Notes: generated by a model not told the origin, from the sequence alone. Shown: positions 1-10,204, counted from the stretch's first letter. The stretch is DNA of 64,000 nucleotides from Ningiella ruwaisensis (GCF_004798935.1 NZ_RAHT01000001.1:732313-796312); one strand, 5' to 3'. Program-made: numbers and translations.

Positions 1-722
1 CACTTGGAAAAGAAGTCGCGCTAAAATTTCAAGGTTTAATTAACCGTACAAGTGCTCATCTAGCCTTATCGCATTTAGAGCCTTATGTATTTGATTGGCA
101 TAAAGCGGATATTGCCAAACAAGCGCGTTACCTGGCCGAAAAAGCAAATTCTCAATACGCCGTGTTTGTCAGCATTGATGATATTTCTGTGGATAAACAC
201 AAGCGTTCAGCTTTTGAATTTTATAAAGGTGATCAACAGGTTCGTGCTTTTGATTACACACTCACTTTGGTTGACGGTGCAAGCGGCGAAACCGTATTTA
301 CTCAAACATACCGCTCTAAGACCCCTTGGGAATTTGACAGTCGTGCAAGCGTCGATGTTGGCTCTAAAGAATTTTGGCGAAGTCTTTATGGTGAAAATGT
401 TATCAAACAACTCAACAAGGGTTTAAGCGATATTAACGAGTTTGCGCAGTGCGAACCTACTATGGGGCGGGTATTGGCAGTGGCAAATAATCAGGTGCAA
501 ATCAACTTGGGACGTAACCATAAAGTCCAGCCGGGAGACAGGCTAACCTTGTTTAATGTTAAACAACTAAGCGACACTTTTGGGCATGAATACAGACAGT
601 TTGTGCTTCACCCTACCCCACTTATTGTTCAACAGGTATTTTCGAATACGGCGACTTTAACAACGGCAGATAATAGCTATATTGGCGATGCACAGCCAAA
701 TGATTATGTTGCGAGGCAATAA
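1..722 (+). CDS. flgT: Flagellar H-ring assembly protein FlgT, C-terminal part (5' end outside window)
   Basis: The reading frame is open from base 3, so the gene starts before the window. The visible ~239 residues fit the middle and C-terminal domains of FlgT, the periplasmic protein that builds the H ring around the basal body of sodium-driven polar flagella in Vibrio and relatives. The C-terminal portion (GRVLAVANNQVQINLG, then VQPGDRLTLF) has the beta-rich look of the FlgT C-terminal domain. The start and signal peptide are not visible. Assignment is by family recognition; the flagellar neighbours would lie upstream. Confidence 0.8.
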   Translation, partial: LGKEVALKFQGLINRTSAHLALSHLEPYVFDWHKADIAKQARYLAEKANSQYAVFVSIDDISVDKHKRSAFEFYKGDQQVRAFDYTLTLVDGASGETVFTQTYRSKTPWEFDSRASVDVGSKEFWRSLYGENVIKQLNKGLSDINEFAQCEPTMGRVLAVANNQVQINLGRNHKVQPGDRLTLFNVKQLSDTFGHEYRQFVLHPTPLIVQQVFSNTATLTTADNSYIGDAQPNDYVARQ

Positions 723-989
723 AGACATTACGATGGGAAAAACACGTATTCGAGAAGAGTGAGCTACTTTTGTTTTTAGCTTCATTAACTCTCTTTGTAA
801 AAAGATTCCATCTAGAAGCTTTGACATAAAGTTTCGGGGGTTTTCAGGTTCTGCATCGAAGTCAGTACCAAGCGTTTAAATAACTGTGTGTTGATAATTA
901 ACACTACAGTGATTTTAGAAACAGCTTGAGTCTGCGCTTCTATTTCGTTTACTCTTTTTAAAAATTAGCAAACGTTATGCTGAATCACC

Positions 990-2576
990 ATGTCAAACAT
1001 GCAAATAAACGAAATCGTCATTGTCGGTGGGGGAACTTCCGGTTGGATGACCGCTGCCGCGTTGTCAAATCAATTTGAGCACTTACTTAAAAAGCAATCA
1101 ATAAGCATTACTTTGATTGAATCTGACGACATCGGAACAGTTGGCGTAGGTGAAGCTACGCTGCCACACTTGCGCTTTTTCAATCAAAAGCTCGGCATCG
1201 ACGAGCGTGAATTTATGTCTGCCACAAAAGCAACCTACAAGCTGGGCATCGAATTTTGTCATTGGGCACAATTAGGTGATTGCTACATGCATGCCTTCGG
1301 TGAATATGGAAAACGCCACCAAAATATCGAATTTCATCAATGGTGGCTGCGCGCAAAAGATTTGATGCTTGCTAAAGACATAACACAGTACTCCATGGCT
1401 GCGATTGCGGCAAAAAACAACAAATTCCAGCATCCAAAGCCCGATCAAAACTCAATGCTTTCTCGATTTAATTATGCATATCACATAGATGCTGGGCTAT
1501 ACGCGAAATTTTTGCGAGATTACTCACACCAGAGAGGTGTTGTCAGAATTGAAGGTAAAATTTCACAAGTTAAACAGGCTGGTGACTCTGGTTTTATTCA
1601 ATCGCTTTGTCTTGATTCTGGTCAAATCATTGACGGTGATCTCTTTATTGATTGCTCAGGGTTTAAAGGGCTTTTGATTTCAGAAAGTTTAAAGGTCAAA
1701 TATCATGATTGGTCGCACTATCTTCCATGTGATAGTGCACAGGCGGTGCCGTCCGAGCGGCCTGACACATTAATTACCTACACAAGGGCAAGTGCAAGGA
1801 GCGCAGGTTGGCAGTGGAGAATTCCATTACAACACCGTACAGGAAATGGCTACGTTTATTGCTCTTCATTTTGTGAAGACCAACATGCGCAAGATGAGCT
1901 TTTGATGCACTTAGATGGCAATCCAATTAGAGAGCCAATTCAACTTAGGTTTATCACCGGAAAGCGCGACAAATTCTGGGACAAGAATGTTGTCTCAATT
2001 GGCTTGTCAGGCGGTTTTATGGAACCACTCGAATCAACCAGTATTTATTTGATTCAAGAGGCAATTGGCAATCTTATTGACTTGTTTCCTGACGCAGATT
2101 TCAGCGCAGAGCTGCAAAATGAATTCAATCGTCTGATGGACGAAGAGTTTTACCACATAAGAGACTTTCTGATTGCTCACTATCATGTTAATAATCGCGA
2201 CGACAGCGATTTTTGGCGCTATGTTCGAAATATGCAAATTCCCGATACGTTGGCGCATAAACTTTCTGTGTTTGAGACACAAGGCCATATTGTCAATTAT
2301 GGTCAGGGAGAGTTTCTGGCCCCAAGTTGGCTTGCTGTATTAATTGGTCAAAAGCTCAAAATTAAACATTATCATCCTTCGGTAGATGTTTTGGATACAA
2401 CTGAATTGACGAACATGATGGAAAATATTGAAAACGACATTTACATCAATGCGGCTGCCATGAAAAATCATGAGGATAGTCTAATGTCATTTTTAGCCAA
2501 CAAATCAAGCAAGGAATATGAACTTTACAGTCGCTTGAGAGCATCCAAGTCTCTGTATGGAACCACTGAAAAATGA
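990..2576 (+). CDS. Flavin-dependent tryptophan halogenase family protein (528 aa)
   Basis: Full-length member of the Trp_halogenase family, which uses reduced flavin, oxygen and halide. An N-terminal Rossmann motif GGGTSG lies at residues 13-18. The catalytic lysine equivalent (Lys79 of PrnA) is Lys84 in ATYKLG. The diagnostic WxWxIP motif is at 274-279 (WQWRIP), and the active-site glutamate is Glu348 in EPLESTS. The substrate cannot be read from sequence. In Alteromonadales, members are often found beside TonB-dependent receptors, so a role unrelated to natural-product biosynthesis is possible. The next gene overlaps its stop by 4 bp (ATGA), which suggests translational coupling. A TBDR and a third family member follow downstream. 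Confidence 0.85.
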   Translation: MSNMQINEIVIVGGGTSGWMTAAALSNQFEHLLKKQSISITLIESDDIGTVGVGEATLPHLRFFNQKLGIDEREFMSATKATYKLGIEFCHWAQLGDCYMHAFGEYGKRHQNIEFHQWWLRAKDLMLAKDITQYSMAAIAAKNNKFQHPKPDQNSMLSRFNYAYHIDAGLYAKFLRDYSHQRGVVRIEGKISQVKQAGDSGFIQSLCLDSGQIIDGDLFIDCSGFKGLLISESLKVKYHDWSHYLPCDSAQAVPSERPDTLITYTRASARSAGWQWRIPLQHRTGNGYVYCSSFCEDQHAQDELLMHLDGNPIREPIQLRFITGKRDKFWDKNVVSIGLSGGFMEPLESTSIYLIQEAIGNLIDLFPDADFSAELQNEFNRLMDEEFYHIRDFLIAHYHVNNRDDSDFWRYVRNMQIPDTLAHKLSVFETQGHIVNYGQGEFLAPSWLAVLIGQKLKIKHYHPSVDVLDTTELTNMMENIENDIYINAAAMKNHEDSLMSFLANKSSKEYELYSRLRASKSLYGTTEK

Positions 2577-4075
2577 AAAAAGTCGTTATTTTAGGGCAAT
2601 CTTCTGAGGCTGTTTTATATGCAATTGCAATCAAGGTCCGCTTATCGTGTGAAGTGATTTTGATCAAAGATATAAATCAACCTGAACCACATCGCTATAT
2701 TGAAACGCTTTTACCGGATACTCTGCGTATATTAAATCAATTGGGCTTGAAGGAGCAGCAATGGTTACCTGAAGTGGATGGTGTTTATTGTACGGCGATA
2801 GAAGTCACAACAGCGGATGCCTACAATGTAATGTTGCCATTCTCGCCAATTGGCACAAACATCAACGGACTTGATTTTCACTCGGTCGCATTTAATACCC
2901 TAAATAAAATTAATGGTAAAGAATTTGAAGCATTTTCATTGGGTGCTCAGATGTCAAGAAAAGGGAAGTTTGTTCATCCTGTCAATGATGATAACTCCGT
3001 TTTAAGCAGCTTCGATTACGGTGTAAATGTCGATAACATCAAATTCGCTCATTTCCTGAATGCATATGCTAAATATCTAAACATAGAAATTATTCATGCT
3101 GATACACTAAGCTTTGACTGGGCGTTTTGTGAAAACGCCAGTGAAAATCAAGTGAAAACCTTGCGCTGTAATACGTCAAGCAAAGATGTTTTAGAGGTCC
3201 ACAACATTGATTTCCTCATTGATAGTGCCGAATCTTCTTACACGTTACGCGCTGATGCGCAGCTTGATAACATCTTCGAAAACGATATAAGCCCCTCAAT
3301 TCAACGGCAAGTTTCGATGTCAGTAGAAGTAAATAGCCCGCGATTGTTCAGTCCTCAGTGTCTCAGTCTGGAGGTTGGCCAGTTGTTCATAAGAGCGAGT
3401 TCGAAGACTCTCTGCCTTCAACTTTTTCTGCAAGACGGTGTTTCGTTGATTGACGGGGAGACGGCTCTTAGGAAATTTGCAAGCTCTTATCCTTACCTAC
3501 CCTTAATCAATGACGAGATTGCGAAAGGTAAAGTCAATACAGTTATTTCGTCAAAGCAACCTTTAAAGTCATTGCCTTGGCAAGCCAATGTTATCAAGGC
3601 AAGCAATTTATATGAGCTTTGTCCAGTTTTACAAGGGAGTATTGCCTTACATTTGGAAAACGTGATGAGCTTTATAGACCTTGCGCCAAACACATCAGCA
3701 CACAGCAGTCTTCGAAATGAATACAATCGACAATTTGTTGTACGACACAATGAATACAATAGCTTTGCAGAGTTAGTTATTCATCTGATGAGCAAAAAAC
3801 AAGCCGCTAAATTAAAGAGCGAGAAAGCGAGCCGTGTACTAAAGCTTTATCAAAATACCGGACGATATATGAGTGAAGCTAATCAAGTAGTCGATAATAC
3901 ATATTGGTTAAATATACTTCTTGTTTTAGCAGGCTCACCAAATAATTACAATAAAATGCTCGCTATACCTTCTGAAACGAGAGATATATTAGAGAGAATT
4001 AAAAACATTATTTCAGTTACGTGTGAGCAATTACCCGAAACAAATGTCTATATGAAGCATTTATTAAATCAATAG
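2573..4075 (+). CDS. Degenerate tryptophan-halogenase-like protein, catalytic motifs lost (500 aa)
   Basis: Same length class and general plan as its upstream neighbour, but the signatures are eroded. The glycine-rich nucleotide motif is GQSSEA instead of GGGxxG. There is no WxWxIP motif and no obvious catalytic lysine. The region matching EPLEST reads PVLQGSIALHLE, so the active-site glutamate is gone. Weak landmarks remain, such as YIETLLPDTLRILNQLGL (the counterpart of the GEATLPHLRFFNQKLGI region) and SFDYGVNVDNIKFAHFL (compare FNYAYHIDAGLYAKFL). The ORF is intact and overlaps the preceding stop codon, so I read it as a retained pseudoenzyme or partner subunit rather than a decaying pseudogene. 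The function is unknown. Confidence 0.7.
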   Translation: MKKVVILGQSSEAVLYAIAIKVRLSCEVILIKDINQPEPHRYIETLLPDTLRILNQLGLKEQQWLPEVDGVYCTAIEVTTADAYNVMLPFSPIGTNINGLDFHSVAFNTLNKINGKEFEAFSLGAQMSRKGKFVHPVNDDNSVLSSFDYGVNVDNIKFAHFLNAYAKYLNIEIIHADTLSFDWAFCENASENQVKTLRCNTSSKDVLEVHNIDFLIDSAESSYTLRADAQLDNIFENDISPSIQRQVSMSVEVNSPRLFSPQCLSLEVGQLFIRASSKTLCLQLFLQDGVSLIDGETALRKFASSYPYLPLINDEIAKGKVNTVISSKQPLKSLPWQANVIKASNLYELCPVLQGSIALHLENVMSFIDLAPNTSAHSSLRNEYNRQFVVRHNEYNSFAELVIHLMSKKQAAKLKSEKASRVLKLYQNTGRYMSEANQVVDNTYWLNILLVLAGSPNNYNKMLAIPSETRDILERIKNIISVTCEQLPETNVYMKHLLNQ

Positions 4076-4746
4076 ACGCTACTTAGTGAATTAATCATGT
4101 TGTTAATAGTTTGTAATTTTTTCAACATGAAAGAGGTATTACAAGAGTAATTTCTGGTTTTTATAGATGCTGCGCCAAATGCAGACTTTCTTGCATTCTT
4201 CTCAAATAGAAACACGAACGAATCGTTACGATATTTAACAATTCTCATTTATTTAACTCAAGACAAGTCAAAACTAATGATTGCGATGGACATTGTAGAG
4301 GTTTTACAAATAGGACTGACAGGCTGGTATCCATGTATGTTCTGAAACGATTAAACCTTAAAGATCGTTCTTTTCTAACGTTGCTTTTTTTCACTTAAAT
4401 TTTATGATTTTTACTTAGCATTTTAAGAAAAGACGGCAATTTCACGAATTTTTCGACAAAAAAGCTTAAAAAGTTGCATAGCTTGCTGAATTTGTATCAC
4501 CTTTCTCGTTTATGAATTTTTACCTCTATTACATATTGTTTACATTTTCAATGCTATCGTTTAGTTTGCTAGTACGTTGAAGCGTTCAACGGACGTAATT
4601 GATAAATTGTACACACACTCGATTCATCAGTTACTCGAAAGGAATAAATAACATCGAGTGAGTTTTTTGCTCTTCGAAGCAACATTTTCTTAAAGGCGAT
4701 GGGCTCACTCTTCATTGATGTTTGATAATCAATAATCGGAGTATTT
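4076..4746. other. Long intergenic region upstream of the TBDR gene
   Basis: About 670 AT-rich bases without a convincing ORF; the longest plus-strand reading frames I can find are only a couple of dozen codons. The TBDR ribosome site CGGAG lies just before its ATG at the right edge. A 7-bp inverted repeat (CATGTTG ... CAACATG) sits near 4097-4127, but its loop is too long to call a terminator. The region presumably carries the TBDR promoter and leader; I cannot pick a single -35/-10 pair with confidence. Confidence 0.5.
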
Positions 4747-7700
4747 ATGGCTAGGCACATAAAACCAAACACACATTCGCAAAAAAACCGTTTTAGAAAG
4801 AGTCTTTTGGCTTTAGCTATAGCCGGTCTGACATCAGGCGCGGTAATGGCACAAGAACAAGAGGAACAAAACCCGTCCGACGAAGAAAGCATGACAGAGA
4901 CTATTGAAGTCAAAGGTCAGCGCGGTAACTTAATGAGAGCAGCCGATTTAAAACGAAATGCTGACACATTCTTGGACGCCATTGATGCCACAGATATCTC
5001 TTCTTTACCCGATACAAGTATTACAGAGGCCTTGCAACGTGTGCCTGGCGTTGCGATTGAACGTTTTGCAGCAAGAAATGACCCCGACCACTTTAGTGTA
5101 GAGGGTACCGGAGTCGTCATACGCGGTTTAACGCAAACTCGCAGTGAATTTAACGGACGTGATACCTTTAGCGCCAACAGTGGCCGTGGTCTGAGCTTTC
5201 AAGACGTGCCTCCCGAATTAGTTGGCTCAGTACAAGTATTTAAGAACCAAACCGCTGAAATGGTTGAGGGAGGTTTATCAGGTACGATTAACTTAACAAC
5301 TCGAAAAGCTTTCGACAATCCAGACCGCTTATTCGCCTTTAATACGGAATATTCTTACGGCGATTTACGTGAAGAAGGCGCTGGTCAGTTTTCGCTACTG
5401 TTTAGCGATCGATGGAACACCGACATTGGTGAATTTGGGTTTTTGATTAACTATACTCATGCTGAAAACAAATTCCAGTCAGACGGCATTCAGAGCGCCG
5501 TACAATGGGATAACCGCGCAATTCTTGATCCTCTTGTAAATGATGCACGAACCGGAAATGCGGCATGGATTTTGGGAAATGTAACTGATTCTAATGGTAA
5601 TGAGGTGATTGACGCCTCTGGTAATCCGATACCTCAGCGAACGGTTCGTGGTGCAGGCGCAAGACAAAAAATAGATGATCGTGAACGCGATGGCGGTTCA
5701 CTTTCATTACAATGGCGTTCACCTGATGAAAATACACTAGTAACCGCGGAATATATTCGTTCTGATTCATCCCTAGAATGGCAAGAACGAGTCATTGAGT
5801 ATCAGCGTAACGACGATGCAGTGCTAATTCCAGTAGAAGGCTCACCTCTTATTTTTGATGCGCATGGATATATGGTAGAGGGCTTTCAGACAGCCGTTGC
5901 TGAGTATCGCTCCAGTGATTTCAATGGTGATGAATTCGGCCGCATGCCAAACACAACAACTTGGGATGGTTCAGTAGAAGGTATGACACCTTACGGTGGA
6001 CTTATTGAAACTAGCACTCGCTTCAGGCACGATGAGAACCTTGTTGAAGACATATCGTTGAATATTCAACATGTCTATGACGACTCTTGGTTTTTAGAAT
6101 TTGACGTGCAACGTGTTGAAGCAAGCCAATCAACGTTAGATAATTCCGTTTTTATTGGCCAAGGCGCTGTTGTTTATTATAAAGATAACGGTGACGATAT
6201 TGCTGATATTGGTTTTTATGACCCTTATTGGGTGCCTGATGCAGACTTTGAAGGTCAATTAGGATTGGATAGCCCCAATAATGCACATTGGCGTGCAAGT
6301 ATGCCTCACATTACTGATAATGAAGGTGAGTCGACGGCTTTCCAATTTGATGCAAAAAAAGTATTTGATTCAGGGTTTATCGAATCCATCAAGTTCGGTG
6401 CTAGACGTGCAGAGCGTGAACAAACTAACCGAGCGACCGATTATAGCGATGCGTGGCGAGGACTCAAACCACACTGGTCTCAGAACGATGGTCCAGGCTG
6501 GGTAAATTTAAATACACCGGAAATTCAGGCCTTAGCAAGATACTACGAAGTCGTTGATTTATCTGATATGAACGATGGTGCCATAGTAGCGGGCGGACGG
6601 TTTATTGCACCGACTATGGAACTTGTGAAAAATTACGGTGTACCCGAATATTCTAATTTACTAAAAAATCTGTCAGAAATTTCCTTACCGGGTGATTCTT
6701 ATCGCTTACTCAACGAGCGAGAGGGAACAGTCGATGGAGGCGATTTCTTGCGCGATGAAATTAACGATATCGAAGAAACCAATACCGGTATTTATTTACA
6801 AGCAAATTATAATTTTGAACTTGGAGATACATATATAGACGGTAACTTTGGTGTTCGGTATGTTGAAACGGATTTTATAACCAACGGTTTCGTTTTATTC
6901 CCCGATTACACGCTAGAAAGATTTGAAAATGAAACTCCCCCAGGCGAAGTTTTGGATCCGAGAAGGATTCCGGAGTTAAACTTACCCGCAGATGACCGAT
7001 CCTTTGGTTCTGGTATCTCAGCGCCTACGACCTTTGAAAGCACATTCACTAAAGCATTGCCAAGCTTTAACATACGTGCAGAAATAGATGAAGGAATGTA
7101 CCTTCGTTTTGCAGCGTCTAAAGCCGTAGCGTATCCATCATTAGGAAATAGACGTGCATTCTTGACAGTGGGTGCTGAAACGATTGATGTAGAACGTGTT
7201 CCTCTTTTTGACGAAAACGGAGACATATTACTTGATGAGGACGGCGATCCGATTCAGGTTATCGAAAACGCCGAAGTCAGTTTTTATCGGGCAAGCGGCG
7301 GTAATCCAGGCTTAAAACCAATGGAGTCTATCAATTTGGATGCATCTTACGAGTGGTACTTTGATGATGCAAACAGCTTGACAGTATCGTTGTTTTACAA
7401 AGATCTCAAAAACTTCTTTGTGAATGGACAGCGTAGTGAAACGATTACGAATCCAGAAACCGGCGTAACCCGAGATGTAATCATCAATGGTGCAACAAAT
7501 GGTGATGATGGAAGTATGCGTGGTTTCGAGATAGCCTATCAGCAGTTCTTTAATATGTTACCTGAACCATTTGATGGCATAGGCGTTCAAGCAAACTATA
7601 CGCGACTTAGTTCTAAAGGTGTTCCTAATGCCAATTTGGAAAATGGTGTCGCATTAGATGAAAATATCGATGAAACGCTTCCTTTGGAGCAATTATCCGA

Positions 7701-8013
7701 CCATACAGCTAACTTTGTACTGATGTATGAAAAATTTGGTGTGAGTGCACGCCTTGCTTATAACTGGCGTTCTGAGTTCTTGCTGACCAGTCGGGATGTA
7801 ATTACAAGAAAACCTGTATTTAATGAAGCAACTGGGCAACTGGATGGTTCTATATTTTATAGTGTTTCAGAAAACATCGATATAGGTATTCAGGCAGTAA
7901 ACCTGCTCGACGAAACCATTCATTTGACTATGTTACAAGACGGGAAACGATTAAACCGATCATGGTTTAATAATGACCGCAGATTCTCGCTTATTGTGAG
8001 AGGTAACTTCTAG
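4747..8013 (+). CDS. TonB-dependent outer-membrane receptor (1088 aa)
   Basis: Signal peptide ending at AVMAQ, an acidic stretch, then a TonB-box-like segment (ETIEVKGQRG) and a plug domain (SITEALQRVPGVAIERF; GVVIRGL). A long beta-barrel follows and ends in an aromatic C-terminal strand (FSLIVRGNF), as expected for outer-membrane insertion. The size and the ALQRVPGV plug type match the large carbohydrate-associated TBDRs common in Alteromonadales. It sits between halogenase-family genes, so it may import the compound they act on. The ligand is not deducible. The start is chosen by the CGGAG ribosome site about 7 bases upstream. Confidence 0.88.
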   Translation: MARHIKPNTHSQKNRFRKSLLALAIAGLTSGAVMAQEQEEQNPSDEESMTETIEVKGQRGNLMRAADLKRNADTFLDAIDATDISSLPDTSITEALQRVPGVAIERFAARNDPDHFSVEGTGVVIRGLTQTRSEFNGRDTFSANSGRGLSFQDVPPELVGSVQVFKNQTAEMVEGGLSGTINLTTRKAFDNPDRLFAFNTEYSYGDLREEGAGQFSLLFSDRWNTDIGEFGFLINYTHAENKFQSDGIQSAVQWDNRAILDPLVNDARTGNAAWILGNVTDSNGNEVIDASGNPIPQRTVRGAGARQKIDDRERDGGSLSLQWRSPDENTLVTAEYIRSDSSLEWQERVIEYQRNDDAVLIPVEGSPLIFDAHGYMVEGFQTAVAEYRSSDFNGDEFGRMPNTTTWDGSVEGMTPYGGLIETSTRFRHDENLVEDISLNIQHVYDDSWFLEFDVQRVEASQSTLDNSVFIGQGAVVYYKDNGDDIADIGFYDPYWVPDADFEGQLGLDSPNNAHWRASMPHITDNEGESTAFQFDAKKVFDSGFIESIKFGARRAEREQTNRATDYSDAWRGLKPHWSQNDGPGWVNLNTPEIQALARYYEVVDLSDMNDGAIVAGGRFIAPTMELVKNYGVPEYSNLLKNLSEISLPGDSYRLLNEREGTVDGGDFLRDEINDIEETNTGIYLQANYNFELGDTYIDGNFGVRYVETDFITNGFVLFPDYTLERFENETPPGEVLDPRRIPELNLPADDRSFGSGISAPTTFESTFTKALPSFNIRAEIDEGMYLRFAASKAVAYPSLGNRRAFLTVGAETIDVERVPLFDENGDILLDEDGDPIQVIENAEVSFYRASGGNPGLKPMESINLDASYEWYFDDANSLTVSLFYKDLKNFFVNGQRSETITNPETGVTRDVIINGATNGDDGSMRGFEIAYQQFFNMLPEPFDGIGVQANYTRLSSKGVPNANLENGVALDENIDETLPLEQLSDHTANFVLMYEKFGVSARLAYNWRSEFLLTSRDVITRKPVFNEATGQLDGSIFYSVSENIDIGIQAVNLLDETIHLTMLQDGKRLNRSWFNNDRRFSLIVRGNF

Positions 8014-8042
8014 TCGAACTATGAGTTGCTTATTGTAAAGGT

Positions 8043-8077
8043 AAAATGCAATATACTGAGAAGGTATATTGCATTTT
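8043..8077 (+). terminator. Rho-independent terminator after the TBDR gene
   Basis: Perfect 14-bp inverted repeat (AAAATGCAATATAC / GTATATTGCATTTT) with a 7-base loop, 30 bases past the TBDR stop and running into a T tract. It separates the TBDR from the following halogenase-family gene. Confidence 0.75.
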
Positions 8078-8193
8078 TATATTTAGCTGAACCATTTTTG
8101 AATACCAAGTGCAAAAAATTGTCTTAAAAAGTTGTCATTGGGTTTTACTCATTGTGGTGCTAAATTTAGTAGTTTCCTATCTAAAGAAAAATC

Positions 8194-9726
8194 ATGGAAC
8201 ATCATATTTCATCAAATCATACGCAAGAACAACAAATTAAACGCATCGTTATTTTAGGTGGAGGAAGTGCTGGCTGGATGAGCGCCGCTACGCTCGCACG
8301 TCAAATTTCGACACAGTATTGCAATATTATCCTAATTGAATCTGAGGATATTGGCACTGTTTCCGTTGGAGAAGCCACTATTCCGCAAATTTTGCAGTTT
8401 AATCGTGTCCTTGGCATTGATGAAAACGAGTTTCTTCGCGAAACAAAGGCTACGTTTAAGTTAGGAATACGCTTTAAAAACTGGGGACAGATTGGTGACG
8501 ATTACATTCATCCATTCGGCAATCCAGGCACAACAATTGGTCCTCTATCTTTTTACCAGTATTGGCTCAAAAATAGAGAAGTCTCCAAATTAAAACCTTT
8601 AGAATATTATTCGATAGAGGCAAGAGCAGCCCGAGAGGGCAAATTTATGCGCCCCGCTAACTTACCCAACTCTCCTCTTGGAAGTATTGCATATGCCTAC
8701 CATTTCGATGCCACGCTTTACGCTAAATACTTAAGGAAGTTTTCTTTAAGTCTTGGCGCAAGACGAATTGAAGGTAAAGTGAAGCAGGTTAAAAAAAATA
8801 AGCAAACCGGATTTGTTGAAAGCCTTATTTTAGAAAACGGACAACAAGTTAACGGAGATTTATTCATAGACTGTTCAGGCTTTAATGGCTTGCTTATCGA
8901 TAAAACCATGGACGCTCATTACGAGGATTGGCGTCATTGGCTGCCTTGCGATAGCGCAGTGGTAGCTCCCTGTCATATCAAGAGCGACGTAAACGCACAT
9001 ACTACATCTACCGCGCATTCTGCTGGTTGGCAGTGGCGAATTCCCTTACAGCACAGGGTCGGAAATGGTTGCGTTTATTCAAGCAAATTCATGACACGGG
9101 ATGAAGCAGTTCATAATTTGGTTTCGACAATGGAAAGTGAACCTCTTGCTGAGCCTAGGGATTTAAAATGGGTGACAGGTTGCCGTAAAACACCGTGGGT
9201 TAAAAATGTGGTAGCAATAGGTTTGTCCGCAGGGTTTGTTGAACCGCTCGAGTCTACAGGTTTACATACGATACAAAATGCTATCTCAAAATTACTGGTG
9301 ATGTTTCCGACGAAGCAATTTAAACAATCAGATATAGATGCATACAATAAGGTGTCCTATGCCGAATTTGCACGTCTAAGAGACTTTATCATTCTCCACT
9401 ATAAGGCAACGCAAAGGGAAGACTCAGAATTTTGGCAATATTGCAAAAACATGACTATTCCCGATACCTTGCAAGAGAAATTTGATCTATTTCAGAATAA
9501 CGGCAGGTTTTGGCGGCAAGATAGCGAGTTGTTTGGGGAAACGAGCTGGATATCGGTATTTTTAGGTCAAAATATTTATCCGGATGCCCCTCATCCCTTG
9601 GCCGATATTATGCCGGAAGAAAAACGGATTGATGAGATTAGGCACATCGAAAAGGTGCTTGAGAACGCTTTACCAAAGATACCTAACCATTTTGAGTATT
9701 TAGAGAAGTATTGTCTAAATAACTAA
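8194..9726 (+). CDS. Flavin-dependent tryptophan halogenase family protein (510 aa)
   Basis: Third family member, with all hallmarks intact: GGGSAG at residues 22-27, catalytic lysine equivalent Lys89 in ATFKLG, WQWRIP at 279-284 and the active-site glutamate Glu353 in EPLESTG. It is clearly related to the gene at 990 (shared GWQWRIPLQHR and LFIDCSGF). It has its own upstream region after the TBDR terminator. The last 4 bases overlap the convergent DUF1244 gene. The substrate is unknown; the neighbourhood suggests it acts together with the TBDR. Confidence 0.85.
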   Translation: MEHHISSNHTQEQQIKRIVILGGGSAGWMSAATLARQISTQYCNIILIESEDIGTVSVGEATIPQILQFNRVLGIDENEFLRETKATFKLGIRFKNWGQIGDDYIHPFGNPGTTIGPLSFYQYWLKNREVSKLKPLEYYSIEARAAREGKFMRPANLPNSPLGSIAYAYHFDATLYAKYLRKFSLSLGARRIEGKVKQVKKNKQTGFVESLILENGQQVNGDLFIDCSGFNGLLIDKTMDAHYEDWRHWLPCDSAVVAPCHIKSDVNAHTTSTAHSAGWQWRIPLQHRVGNGCVYSSKFMTRDEAVHNLVSTMESEPLAEPRDLKWVTGCRKTPWVKNVVAIGLSAGFVEPLESTGLHTIQNAISKLLVMFPTKQFKQSDIDAYNKVSYAEFARLRDFIILHYKATQREDSEFWQYCKNMTIPDTLQEKFDLFQNNGRFWRQDSELFGETSWISVFLGQNIYPDAPHPLADIMPEEKRIDEIRHIEKVLENALPKIPNHFEYLEKYCLNN

Positions 9727-10031
9727 GTTTTCTTAGGAAAATTGCTTTCAAACTCGGCCTTTTGCTCCGCTGTGGCCTCTTTTTGAAACTTGGCTTTATA
9801 TTCATCGTAGGGCATGCCGTAAACGAACTCCCTGGCCTCGTCTAAATTTACATCAATGCCCTTTTCATCTGCAGCGGCAACATACCATTTAGACAAACAA
9901 TTTCGGCAAAAGCCCGCTAAATTCATCAGGTCAATGTTTTGCACGTCTTTTCGACTATCGAGATGATCAATTAATCGTCTCAATACTTTTGCTTCAATTT
10001 CGTTTCGCTCTTGTTGTGTCAATGCATCCAT
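9723..10031 (-). CDS. DUF1244 family protein (102 aa)
   Basis: Matches the small conserved proteobacterial DUF1244 family by its signature RKDVQNIDLMNLAGFCRNC followed by KWY and GMPYDEYKAK. The CxxC pair (CRNC) could bind a metal or be redox active, but no function is established that I can name. A strong AAGGAGA ribosome site 6 bases before the ATG fixes the start. It is convergent with the halogenase-family gene and overlaps its 3' end by 4 bp. Confidence 0.85.
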   Translation of the reverse strand: MDALTQQERNEIEAKVLRRLIDHLDSRKDVQNIDLMNLAGFCRNCLSKWYVAAADEKGIDVNLDEAREFVYGMPYDEYKAKFQKEATAEQKAEFESNFPKKT

Positions 10032-10204
10032 ATTTGTCTCCTTAATGATCGTTACCGTTATCAGTGCTTTTTGAACTTCAAAACAAACCTATCAAATTTT
10101 TACTTAAGTTCAACTCGGGATAGGCGATAGCGCAGATCTTTGTTTTAAACAGTGTACTTATTAAATTATCACCATGTGGCGATAAAAACGCGAATTGAGG
10201 TTAG

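Noticed and set aside
4097..4127. Inverted repeat CATGTTG/CAACATG after the pseudo-halogenase gene
   Set aside because: Loop of 17 or more bases and AT-rich stem; too weak for a terminator call.
4569..4913. 114-aa reading frame on the minus strand over the TBDR start
   Set aside because: It overlaps the TBDR signal peptide region on the opposite strand and shows no protein family features; a shadow frame.
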